From CAYGTS01 sp964352905 (GTDB lineage Bacteria; Pseudomonadota; Gammaproteobacteria; JAHCLG01), in contig CAYGTS010000139.1 in the NCBI GenBank assembly GCA_964352905.1, positions 1 to 6,696 of the forward strand: a stretch of 6,696 nucleotides of DNA, in the 5' to 3' direction. The position numbers were made by a program, and so were the translations under genes. A model generated the notes under the pieces. The model was given only the letters and a program-made list of their open reading frames with translations. It was not told the DNA's origin and did not search any database. Below, one piece after another: positions 1-6,312 of the stretch (its first letter is position 1; each line of letters opens with the position of its first letter).

Positions 1-74
1 CCTGGATTGCTTCACTGCGTTCGCAATGACGGAAATCGCCGTCATTGCGAGTGCGGAGCACGACGCAATCCAGG
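1..74. repeat. Interspersed palindromic repeat (imperfect inverted repeat)
   Basis: The outer arms cctggattgc (1-10) and gcaatccagg (65-74) are perfect reverse complements. The inner arms cgcaatgacgg (22-32) and ccgtcattgcg (39-49) are also perfect complements around a 6-nt centre, and the sequence between outer and inner arms pairs only partly. Repeats with a 'tggattgc...cgcaatgacg' signature are scattered in many bacterial genomes, including intracellular ones; that family assignment is from memory of the motif. RNA read from the virB operon through this stretch could fold into a long hairpin, so it may also act as a 3' end or stability element. There is no T-run, so it is not a standard intrinsic terminator. 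The repeat touches the window edge and may continue to the left. Confidence 0.75.
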
Positions 75-203
75 GAAAGGATCTTCGATCCTGCAAAACC
101 TTGCTGTATTTGCTAGTCGCACCACTGCTTTTACCAGCATCACCTTTAACATCTCATTCACTGCCACTCGCTCAGGTTGCCGCACTTCGATCGCAATGAC
201 CGG
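39..203. repeat. MITE-like element with imperfect terminal inverted repeats
   Basis: The left end (39-56) reads ccgtcattgcgagtgcgg. The right end (180-203), read on the minus strand, starts ccggtcattgcgatc and continues gaagtgcgg. The two match apart from a 1-base and a 4-base insertion in the right copy. The element of about 165 bp overlaps the palindrome at 1-74 and stops 7 bases beyond the virB8 stop codon. Its interior has no convincing gene: short frames on both strands have no SD and no recognisable domain. It could be a non-autonomous mobile repeat or two independent copies of the short palindrome lying close together; copy number in the genome would decide. Confidence 0.5.
78..92. other. 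Small perfect stem-loop downstream of virB8
   Basis: AGGATC (78-83) pairs with GATCCT (87-92) around a 3-nt loop. Read on the minus strand it lies about 120 nt after the virB8 stop and is followed by tttccc, a very weak U-tract. It could contribute to termination or 3' end protection of the virB transcript, but the 6-bp stem and short U-tract make it a poor intrinsic terminator on its own. Confidence 0.35.
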
Positions 204-210
204 TTGGAAT

Positions 211-924
211 TTACAAATTACGTTGTACAACGCTATAGCGCGTTACCGTAAAACCATCCCAATCTTGCCAGCGATCAGCTGGATCGCTGGGTATGCCACG
301 ATAATCCCAGGCAATTAATGCCGTGTAAGCTTTAACTTTTTTTCGTGCCGAATTTTTAAATTGATCGATAACACTAAAATTAATTTGGGCTAAATTATGA
401 TGAGCAGGATTATCTTTAGCATGATCAATTTTTTGGGATGTAGAATCTAAAAAAATAACGTTATCGATATGAACGGTTCGATACCCCTTATTACCTAAAT
501 GATTAATCGGTGCTTGTTTATTACTTGCTGCTTGTTCTGCAATGTACTGTGAAGCAACTTCACGATTTGAAAGTAAGTTCACTAATGAATATTGAATATG
601 ATAAGAAGTTGCATCGTAACTTTCACGATTGATCACATAACGCACAATCTCACTTTCTACCTGTGCTTGATTAATAGGACGATAAGGTTGTTTAATCGGA
701 TCAACAATCACACGACCATCTTGGTAATGATGAATTAATAAGGGCTGTAAATGTTGTAAAGGCAACAAAACGAGAATAGCAACCACGAGCAAACATGCAA
801 GTAACATTGCTATCATAAACGCATATTTATAACGATTTCGCGATATGATAGCACTGGTATAGATGTCATCTGCCCAACTGCTTGCTAATTCAAAATAATG
901 ATTTGATATATTTTGTGATTTCAT
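211..924 (-). CDS. virB8: VirB8-like type IV secretion inner-membrane assembly protein
   Basis: The protein has 237 residues, the usual VirB8/TrbF size. VirB8 is a bitopic inner-membrane protein whose periplasmic NTF2-like domain binds other VirB proteins and nucleates the channel. A short cytoplasmic N-terminus (residues 1-33) has the family's YFELASSWADD opening, followed by one membrane segment at about 34-54 and a periplasmic domain from about 65 to the end. The C-terminal block AWDYRGIP...DGFTVTRYSV (205-232) matches the family's last strands. The usual NPxG motif before GF.V..Y is not intact; D221-W222-D223-G224 stands there. The ATG overlaps the virB6 stop as ATGA, and AGGG (933-936) is the SD, so translation is probably coupled to virB6. 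It is the last gene of the operon in this window; virB9 does not follow. The family call is firm. Confidence 0.93.
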   Translation of the reverse strand: MKSQNISNHYFELASSWADDIYTSAIISRNRYKYAFMIAMLLACLLVVAILVLLPLQHLQPLLIHHYQDGRVIVDPIKQPYRPINQAQVESEIVRYVINRESYDATSYHIQYSLVNLLSNREVASQYIAEQAASNKQAPINHLGNKGYRTVHIDNVIFLDSTSQKIDHAKDNPAHHNLAQINFSVIDQFKNSARKKVKAYTALIAWDYRGIPSDPADRWQDWDGFTVTRYSVVQRNL

Positions 925-1922
925 TTGTTATACCCTGCTTTCATGAGATCATGACGGATTGCTCGCACAGCCGCCGTTGTTGATTGATTGCCAAATTTGC
1001 CACCACCTAACATTGTTTTTGTTGCCAGACTTGCGCCGACAGCTCCTCCTAACGTTTCAGCTAATAATGTGGATCCAGATAGTGTTGAAACCGTGCCACC
1101 AATAGCTAAAGCTAAATGAGCCGCTCTCAAAACAAGACCAACACCAATAAAACCAACAATCATGGTAGGAATAAAACCGACTATCGATAAGCGCGCCGCA
1201 TGATTAGCATAAATCGCCGCCACTGACCATTGCGCCAGGGATAACGCCAGTGCCAAAATACTGGCAACAAAAATCATCATTAAACTGAAACCGACACATG
1301 TTCCTAACCAGCGATCAAAAAAGTTATGCGTTGGTTTAAAAAGGGTAAAAGCTATAAAGAGAGGTGCCATGGCTAATAAAATAGCTAACATGATTTTTGC
1401 TAGTATTAATTCAAATAATGCCACTAAAATTAAGGCAAAACCAAATCCCCAAATTAAAATCGCTGAAAAATAAGCGGCGAGATTATAAAACGAACCACGA
1501 TCCCAAACCCACTTGCCTATTTCAGAAAATTCAATTAACACAGATTGCATGGCACCGTTAATGCCTGTGCCGGCAAAATGTGGCATTGGTATGGGCGTGG
1601 CATTAACTAAAACATCACCGATTTGGCTGGCTGCAGTATTCAGCAATCCCATGAAAATATGACTAAACCAACCCCAATTCATTGCCGCAATATAAATAAA
1701 CGCTAATTTGAGTGATGACTTCACTAAATTATTCGTACTCAATCGCACCCAACCTTGGGTGATAGCTAATCCAAACATCACAATGTATAAGACAATCGCT
1801 AATGCCAGGGGGATTTTTAAGTAATGCGACAAGGCGGTGTAACTGTTAAAAACATAGTTGTTGAGTAAACTATCAAGTTCATTAAAAAGTTTATCAACAA
1901 TCGTTAAATAATTTATGAGCAT
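921..1922 (-). CDS. virB6: VirB6-like polytopic inner-membrane channel protein
   Basis: The product has 333 residues, typical of single-copy VirB6 proteins and far shorter than the giant VirB6 paralogues of Rickettsiales. VirB6 (TrbL/VirB6 superfamily) is a polytopic inner-membrane component of the translocation channel. Hydrophobic segments lie at about 38-56, 70-90, 147-170, 173-198, 209-235 and 248-275. The central KIMLAILLAMAPLFIAFTLF stretch (176-195), followed by F202-RW, is the conserved core of the family. Residues 100-140 form a polar loop, probably periplasmic. The C-terminal tail after about 280 is Gly/Ser/Thr-rich, then basic. The start codon is 9 nt after the preceding lipoprotein gene, and the SD AAGGG (1929-1933) overlaps that gene's stop codon. 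virB8 follows with a 4-nt overlap. Confidence 0.93.
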   Translation of the reverse strand: MLINYLTIVDKLFNELDSLLNNYVFNSYTALSHYLKIPLALAIVLYIVMFGLAITQGWVRLSTNNLVKSSLKLAFIYIAAMNWGWFSHIFMGLLNTAASQIGDVLVNATPIPMPHFAGTGINGAMQSVLIEFSEIGKWVWDRGSFYNLAAYFSAILIWGFGFALILVALFELILAKIMLAILLAMAPLFIAFTLFKPTHNFFDRWLGTCVGFSLMMIFVASILALALSLAQWSVAAIYANHAARLSIVGFIPTMIVGFIGVGLVLRAAHLALAIGGTVSTLSGSTLLAETLGGAVGASLATKTMLGGGKFGNQSTTAAVRAIRHDLMKAGYNK

Positions 1923-1931
1923 GTTTTTCCC

Positions 1932-2303
1932 TTATTCAACATCATTGAATTGATCACGTTCATATCGTGGTCTTAATAGGCGGAACATACTTTGATCGGT
2001 GAGATCAGCTAATCGAACGTTTTTAAAATCCTGCGTTGATTTGGCATAAACCACCATCAATTGATACAAATTATTACAAATTGCTTCATCAATTTTGCCG
2101 CGCATGCACGCACCATAATAAGCACCCTCGCCTAAGTCATTGAGCTTTAATTCTCTTTCAGCTACTAGTGAGGCTTTAAATAAAAATTTGGATGCATCAT
2201 CACGATAGGCTGTGGTGAGTGGGTTGGGATCACGTGAGCAACCGTTTAATACGCTCACAATAATAAAGCATGTGATCATGCTCACTTTTTTAATTGATTT
2301 CAT
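1932..2303 (-). CDS. Lipoprotein of the virB operon, possible entry-exclusion protein
   Basis: The product has 123 residues. It opens with a basic N-terminus, a hydrophobic stretch (about 8-19) and the lipobox L19-N-G-C22, so it should be a lipoprotein; Ser at +2 favours the outer membrane. The mature part is charged and mainly helical-looking, with a cysteine pair C66 and C76 in the block YYGACMRG...AICNNLYQLM. I do not recognise its family. In IncN/IncX-type systems (pKM101, R6K) a lipoprotein entry-exclusion gene (eex) lies between the virB5 and virB6 homologues, which is this gene's position. It is longer than most Eex lipoproteins and I see no clear sequence match, so this is a positional inference; an accessory VirB7-type lipoprotein is the alternative. 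A strong SD, AAAGGAG (2312-2318), supports the ATG. virB6 follows after 9 nt. Confidence 0.85.
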   Translation of the reverse strand: MKSIKKVSMITCFIIVSVLNGCSRDPNPLTTAYRDDASKFLFKASLVAERELKLNDLGEGAYYGACMRGKIDEAICNNLYQLMVVYAKSTQDFKNVRLADLTDQSMFRLLRPRYERDQFNDVE

Positions 2304-2406
2304 AGTTATCTCTCCTTTAGTTAGTTACATTGTATCTGCTCACCCCCTTTAGCTTTATATTCACCAGAACGTTCAGATTTGGCGATCCTTGCTACGGAGT
2401 GAGTAG

Positions 2407-2532
2407 TTACATTACATTGACAAGTGTCTTTGGGCAATGCAGCCCAAAGTTAGGGCACGGCGATTTTAAGTCTGCAGCTGTGCAAGCTGTTAATAAACTC
2501 AAAATAGCAATGATAAAAAATTTATTGCGCAT
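2407..2532 (-). CDS. Small VirB7-like outer-membrane lipoprotein
   Basis: The gene encodes 41 residues and is easily missed. The peptide starts MRNKFFIIAILSLLTAC, a lipoprotein signal with lipobox L14-T-A-C17; Thr at +2 favours the outer membrane. The mature part is only 25 residues, with two more cysteines (C26, C33), and ends LVNVM. VirB7 proteins are lipoproteins of roughly 45-55 residues; in Agrobacterium a VirB7 cysteine forms a disulfide with VirB9 to stabilise the outer-membrane core. Size, lipobox, extra cysteines and operon context fit that role, but the sequence alone does not prove homology. The start is well supported: GAGGAG (2539-2544) lies 6 nt upstream and overlaps the virB5 end, with 3 nt between the virB5 stop and this ATG. 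A -1 frame stays open beyond the stop, ending at 2321, and could extend the protein to 70 residues if frameshifting occurs. Confidence 0.72.
   Translation of the reverse strand: MRNKFFIIAILSLLTACTAADLKSPCPNFGLHCPKTLVNVM
2428..2449. other. Perfect 8-bp stem-loop inside the VirB7-like gene
   Basis: CTTTGGGC (2428-2435) and GCCCAAAG (2442-2449) are perfect reverse complements around a 6-nt loop. In the mRNA (minus strand) the stem covers codons 28-35 of the small lipoprotein gene, and its 3' arm contains CCCAAAG (2428-2434). No U-run follows, so it is not an intrinsic terminator. It could be an intra-operon processing or attenuation structure that tunes the ratio of upstream to downstream genes. 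Confidence 0.5.
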
Positions 2533-2535
2533 GTT

Positions 2536-3264
2536 TTACTCCTCTTTCTGTGGCAAACGATTAAATTTTGCGGCAGCCGTTTTTTCGGCAATGACATCAG
2601 CATGCGCCTGTGCTAATTGCTGATTAAGCAATACTTGCATTTTTAATTCTTGGGTTTGAATATAAGCTACTTCGGTAATTAATCGTGAGTTTAAGTCCAT
2701 AGCTGCTTTAGTATTTTGTGCTTGATCGATTTTTTGTGATAATTGATGGATCGTTTTTAAATGATCGTTGATTGTATTAAAAGCATAGCTAGCATTAACC
2801 ATAGCAGCACGATTAACTTTAACTTCTTGCCCATATATTTTTGTTTGATCTTGACTAAAACCTTTGGCAAAATCCGCCTGTTGTAAATAAGGATGATCTT
2901 GCTCATACTGATTCAGTAATTCTTTATAACGTGTTGCATTACCACCGGCTAATCCTTTTAAGGTACTTTGCCAATCATTGGGTGACCACTGTCGCTGGGT
3001 TAGTTCACTGCTGCTATTCAATAATTTACCAAACCCATAGTGCCCTTCGGCATCTTTTACTAAGCTTTTGGCTTGATCGAGTTGTTGTTTAGCATTGTTA
3101 TAGGTTTGTTGCAGTAATACGTATTGGCTTTTTAGTTGATTATAGTTTTTAATTAAATTCGTAATAGCACCGAGATCAGTCACTGGCATCACTGCCAAGC
3201 TAAGTGTTGGTAACAATAGCAATGAGCATAGCATTAAATCGATTATATTTTTTTTAGAAATCAT
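2536..3264 (-). CDS. virB5: VirB5-like minor pilin / pilus-tip protein
   Basis: The protein has 242 residues. VirB5 (TraC family) is a secreted minor component placed at the T pilus tip and involved in host or recipient contact. A Sec signal peptide is clear: basic MISKKN, hydrophobic core, and a likely cleavage SLA|VM after A24. The mature start VMPVTD (25-30) is typical of the family. It is followed by a long Gln-rich, coiled-coil-prone helix (about 32-72), a middle loop region (73-140), and C-terminal helices with AAMDLNSRLITEVAYIQ (187-203) that resemble the conserved end of VirB5. The frame is open to 3327, but the ATG at 3264 gives the signal peptide at the N-terminus and has the SD GGAG (3273-3276), so it is preferred. 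The gene overlaps virB4 by 11 nt. An A8 run lies at codons 4-6. Confidence 0.9.
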   Translation of the reverse strand: MISKKNIIDLMLCSLLLLPTLSLAVMPVTDLGAITNLIKNYNQLKSQYVLLQQTYNNAKQQLDQAKSLVKDAEGHYGFGKLLNSSSELTQRQWSPNDWQSTLKGLAGGNATRYKELLNQYEQDHPYLQQADFAKGFSQDQTKIYGQEVKVNRAAMVNASYAFNTINDHLKTIHQLSQKIDQAQNTKAAMDLNSRLITEVAYIQTQELKMQVLLNQQLAQAHADVIAEKTAAAKFNRLPQKEE

Positions 3265-5746
3265 GGTTAACGCTCCGTTGTAAAAACAAGGGTAACCATT
3301 TTTCTGGATCATCACCAACTTGTGCACGTAACTCTGTTAATAAATTAACTGTTTGCTGTGTACCAGACATGATTTTCAATAAGTCTTGTAAGTGACTTAG
3401 ATTTAACCGCGCCAGGGTTGATTGATGACCTTGTTTATAAAGAAATAGCCGTGATTGTGGTTCATTTTCACGAATACAATTAAATTCCGCCTCGGATAAA
3501 TTGAATCCATCAATATAATCTTCAGGTTTAGCTTGCGGATTAGCAAAGTAAATATGACTGGCACAGTTATCTAAGATAATATGCCTAATCGCCGAACGAG
3601 CGACACTGTGTGGTGATTGAGTAGCAAAAATTAAATGACAATTTAATTTACGCAACGTGGGTAACCAGGTTTTTAATTTAGCTTGCCAATACGGGTTATC
3701 TAAGTACTGCCAAGCTTCATCTAAGAAAACAGAGACTAATTGTCCCGTTAAGGTTTGCTCTAAACGATGAAATAAATACATGCTAACCGCTGCTAAAACA
3801 TTAGCCGGTTCATGATCGAGGAAGTGTGTTAAATCAAAACCCATTTTTTGTTGCATGCTTAACCGATCTTGCTGGTGATCAAATAAATACGCATAATCAC
3901 CCTCTACACGAGAATCATCACCACGCAACCAACGTTTTAAACGCGACCAACGTGTAAAGTTAACTGGCAACATTTTCGTCGCATTGCTTAAACTGCGATA
4001 CTCTGGTGCTAATTGATCATACGCATAATCCACACAATGATTTAATTGATCTACAATCGCTTCTTCAACTTCTGTTTCTTGCTCTTTTTTAACCAATTGC
4101 ACCAACCAAGCCTTGCAAAATTTACGATTGATCGGCGTATCTGGTAGTTGTAACGGGTTAAACGCAATATCATTAGCATATTGTGGTGAAAGAATTGCAT
4201 AGTATCCACCGCTGGCACGAATGTAAATTTCCATGCCACGATTACGATCAAAACAAAAACTGTTTCCCGCATAGCGATTAAGTTGCGCATCGAAAAAACA
4301 CATTGCGACTGTTTTTCCCGATCCATTGCCACCGATAATCGTAGCATGCCCAGGCGCCGGATTATCCTTGGGACCTTTAGCATGTAAGTTAAACCACAAT
4401 GGTGTTTTGGCGGGTGTTGTGACTAAAGTTAACGCGCTGCCTAAATGATTGTTATCTTTATAGCCACTGTGATAATTGTGCAATGGAAAAAAATCAACAA
4501 AATTCTGTGAGCTAATTAAACTCATGCGAGCAATGTAATTAATATTAGTTGGAATTTGTGCCCAAAACATGGGCTCTTGTGCGATAGTTTCTCTGACTGC
4601 CACGATGCCCGCATTTTGATAACATGTTATGGCATTAGCGATGTGTTGCTCTAATTCCGTGAGCGAATCGCTAAAGATCATGACGCTATTATGATGATAG
4701 CCCATAATGATGTGATCACTTGCGAGCAAGTCTCTTGCTGTGGTTAAGTCTTCGATTTGAGTCAGTGCCGGATCGCCAGCATTTTGCATTTTATTAGCTT
4801 GTCTTTGCATCGATTTATCGGCTTGAAATTTATTTTCGATAATAAAACTATTGCTGCTAATGAATTCAAAATCCAGGTGCAGTAAAGGATCAAGCATGAT
4901 GCTGGCGCTGTGATCCACATAACGTTTGATACTAATAATCGCAGCAAAGCGACTATCGTGTGGATTAGCGCCTTGAAATTGAATAGTCTCACCAAAAAAA
5001 ATCCGCTTGCTACTAAGATAATGCGCAAGATTACCTTTTGGATAAAAAGAGTTTACCTGCGTTGATTTAACAAAATCATGGCAATAAACAGGCGCTTGCT
5101 GCAGTTTTTTAAATTTTATTGCCTCACCCCCATTAATAAACAAACTTACAAAAGTTAGTAATTCGCTAAACTCACACTGTGGATCATTTTCACCTAATAA
5201 TTGTGGGCCAAACTCCGCTAGTGAGGTTATTAATTGTTGCACCGCTTGATTCAGCTGCTGCATACTCAATTCACGCTGTGCCTGTCGCGCATGTTTAATA
5301 TAACGGCGACTGATTTTTTTAAAAGTATTTGAAATTTTACCAACTTTACCCGAGGTGAATCCTTTATAAATAATCACTAAATATAAGTCATTCTGATAAG
5401 ACGACTGATTTTTAAATTGTTGCATGTACGCATTGTTAATTTGATCTGCAAAATTATTATTAAATTTACCGCTTAATCCGCAGGCTATTTTATGCCGATG
5501 TACTGTGCCTAAAATGCAAAAACGTTCATCAAGTGCTGCGATAGCTGCATGCAAAATGTGTTTATAATGATTTAAAGTTTCAGCCTTTGTCGTGGCAAAT
5601 GGCACACCTTGGCATTTGATAACGCTAAACATTGCGCCTGTTTGTGATTCTAAAATCGTGGGCGAATTAAAATGGGTAATCGGCACATGACTTGCAACTC
5701 CCACTTCTTGTTTCGCAAGTTTAATAGTTTGATTAATAGGGTTCAT
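3254..5746 (-). CDS. virB4: VirB4 family T4SS ATPase
   Basis: The protein has 830 residues, the usual size of VirB4 (CagE/TrbE/VirB4 family), the ATPase that powers pilus assembly and substrate transfer at the inner membrane. The N-terminal half (about 1-440) is the membrane-associated region of the family. The C-terminal half is a RecA-like/FtsK-HerA-type ATPase with Walker A GGNGSGKT (472-479, K478), Walker B VFLDEA with D676 and E677, and a following ATQS motif with Q710. All catalytic residues are present, so it should be active. The frame extends 28 codons upstream to 5830, but the ATG at 5746 starts a normal VirB4 N-terminus and has a G-rich SD (GGGGGTG, 5755-5761) 8 nt upstream. The gene overlaps virB3 by 14 nt and virB5 by 11 nt. 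Confidence 0.97.
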   Translation of the reverse strand: MNPINQTIKLAKQEVGVASHVPITHFNSPTILESQTGAMFSVIKCQGVPFATTKAETLNHYKHILHAAIAALDERFCILGTVHRHKIACGLSGKFNNNFADQINNAYMQQFKNQSSYQNDLYLVIIYKGFTSGKVGKISNTFKKISRRYIKHARQAQRELSMQQLNQAVQQLITSLAEFGPQLLGENDPQCEFSELLTFVSLFINGGEAIKFKKLQQAPVYCHDFVKSTQVNSFYPKGNLAHYLSSKRIFFGETIQFQGANPHDSRFAAIISIKRYVDHSASIMLDPLLHLDFEFISSNSFIIENKFQADKSMQRQANKMQNAGDPALTQIEDLTTARDLLASDHIIMGYHHNSVMIFSDSLTELEQHIANAITCYQNAGIVAVRETIAQEPMFWAQIPTNINYIARMSLISSQNFVDFFPLHNYHSGYKDNNHLGSALTLVTTPAKTPLWFNLHAKGPKDNPAPGHATIIGGNGSGKTVAMCFFDAQLNRYAGNSFCFDRNRGMEIYIRASGGYYAILSPQYANDIAFNPLQLPDTPINRKFCKAWLVQLVKKEQETEVEEAIVDQLNHCVDYAYDQLAPEYRSLSNATKMLPVNFTRWSRLKRWLRGDDSRVEGDYAYLFDHQQDRLSMQQKMGFDLTHFLDHEPANVLAAVSMYLFHRLEQTLTGQLVSVFLDEAWQYLDNPYWQAKLKTWLPTLRKLNCHLIFATQSPHSVARSAIRHIILDNCASHIYFANPQAKPEDYIDGFNLSEAEFNCIRENEPQSRLFLYKQGHQSTLARLNLSHLQDLLKIMSGTQQTVNLLTELRAQVGDDPEKWLPLFLQRSVNHDF

Positions 5747-6020
5747 AGCTTTGACACCCCCAGTGTTTCTTATTGGGTACGTTAAGACACTGCATTCTTT
5801 TAAGTAGCAATTTAAAAATATTGTGATCAATCGCTAAGGCGATTACACCAAATACATGTAGTGGTAAATAAAAAAGTAAACAAACTGGTGAGGAAAATAA
5901 AATAAACCCGCACAAGACTAACATGATGGCAATACCAAGATAATCTAAGGTAACACCAAGCAACATTGCTGGCCGCGTTAAACCAACGAATAATGGGCTA
6001 ATGACTAAGGCTTGCTCCAT
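5733..6020 (-). CDS. virB3: VirB3-like inner-membrane protein
   Basis: The product has 95 residues. VirB3 is a small inner-membrane protein that works with VirB4 in pilus assembly. It shows the family signature near the N-terminus, SPLFVGLTRPAMLLGV (8-23). Two membrane segments follow at about 25-42 and 45-63. D65-HNIFKLLLKR after the second segment and a C-terminal KHWGCQSYEP (85-94) match the family pattern. The frame extends upstream to 6164, overlapping virB2, but the ATG at 6020 has a strong SD GGGAG (6027-6031) and gives the canonical start MEQALVISPLF. One base separates the virB2 stop from this ATG. The 3' end overlaps virB4 by 14 nt. Confidence 0.95.
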   Translation of the reverse strand: MEQALVISPLFVGLTRPAMLLGVTLDYLGIAIMLVLCGFILFSSPVCLLFYLPLHVFGVIALAIDHNIFKLLLKRMQCLNVPNKKHWGCQSYEPY

Positions 6021-6021
6021 G

Positions 6022-6312
6022 TTACGCTCCCAGGCCCATTTTTTGCGCAATGTAAGATGCGCTAAATACAATGCCAATGCCGATGACAATTGCCATGGCT
6101 TTTTGCTTGGGCATTTTTCCCAACGCCAGTGTGGCGTAACCCACACCAATAATAGCGATGACAAAGATTAAACGGGCGGGTGTTGAGGTCAGCATGTTGA
6201 CTAAACTACTAAGCACACTGCTTAACATGTCTTGCCCACCATCGGCGAAGGCTAATGATGGGCAAATGCATAATAACGCAATGATTACTGATCTTTTAAT
6301 GTGTATTCTCAT
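6022..6312 (-). CDS. virB2: VirB2-like major pilin (TrbC/VirB2 family)
   Basis: The precursor has 96 residues. VirB2 is the major subunit of the conjugative or T pilus; it is processed and stored in the inner membrane before assembly. A signal peptide with basic MRIHIKR and a hydrophobic core ends in a good site AFA|DGG after A23, leaving a mature pilin of about 73 residues. The mature protein has the usual hairpin of two hydrophobic helices at about 46-64 and 72-89, joined by a short basic loop (K66-MPKQK). The ATG is supported by AAGGA (6321-6325), 8 nt upstream. It is the first gene of the operon, about 25 nt downstream of the predicted transcription start. No virB1 homologue lies upstream. 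Confidence 0.93.
   Translation of the reverse strand: MRIHIKRSVIIALLCICPSLAFADGGQDMLSSVLSSLVNMLTSTPARLIFVIAIIGVGYATLALGKMPKQKAMAIVIGIGIVFSASYIAQKMGLGA

Noticed and set aside
42..230. Minus-strand open frame of 62 codons overlapping the virB8 end
   Set aside because: It uses a TTG start without an SD and lies almost wholly inside the repeat element; its protein-like look is best explained by the repeat. A domesticated small protein cannot be excluded.
7..318. Plus-strand open frame of 103 codons at the left end
   Set aside because: It runs through the inverted repeats and antiparallel to the end of virB8, has no SD and no recognisable domain; it is a by-product of repeat DNA.
2325..2330. Start-stop (ATGTAA) minimal frame upstream of the 123-residue lipoprotein, with a G-rich stretch before it
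   Set aside because: The motif is short and likely by chance; the SD to ATG spacing of about 10 nt or more is not ideal and there is nothing else to support regulation.
2330..2623. Plus-strand open frame of 97 codons
   Set aside because: It is antisense to the virB5 end and the small lipoprotein gene, both of which have SD and signal-peptide support on the other strand.
3265..3327. Longer N-terminus for VirB5 (21 extra codons)
   Set aside because: It would bury the signal peptide behind a polar extension; the ATG at 3264 has an SD and a proper signal sequence.
4051..5028. Two minus-strand open frames (4051-4383 and 4762-5028) inside virB4
   Set aside because: They are alternative frames of virB4, with no independent SD or domain support.
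5747..5830. Longer N-terminus for VirB4 (28 extra codons)
   Set aside because: It would lie wholly within virB3 apart from its 3' end; the ATG at 5746 has a G-rich SD and fits the family's start.
6021..6164. Longer N-terminus for VirB3 (48 extra codons)
   Set aside because: It is a second frame through virB2; the internal ATG at 6020 with GGGAG gives the standard VirB3 start.
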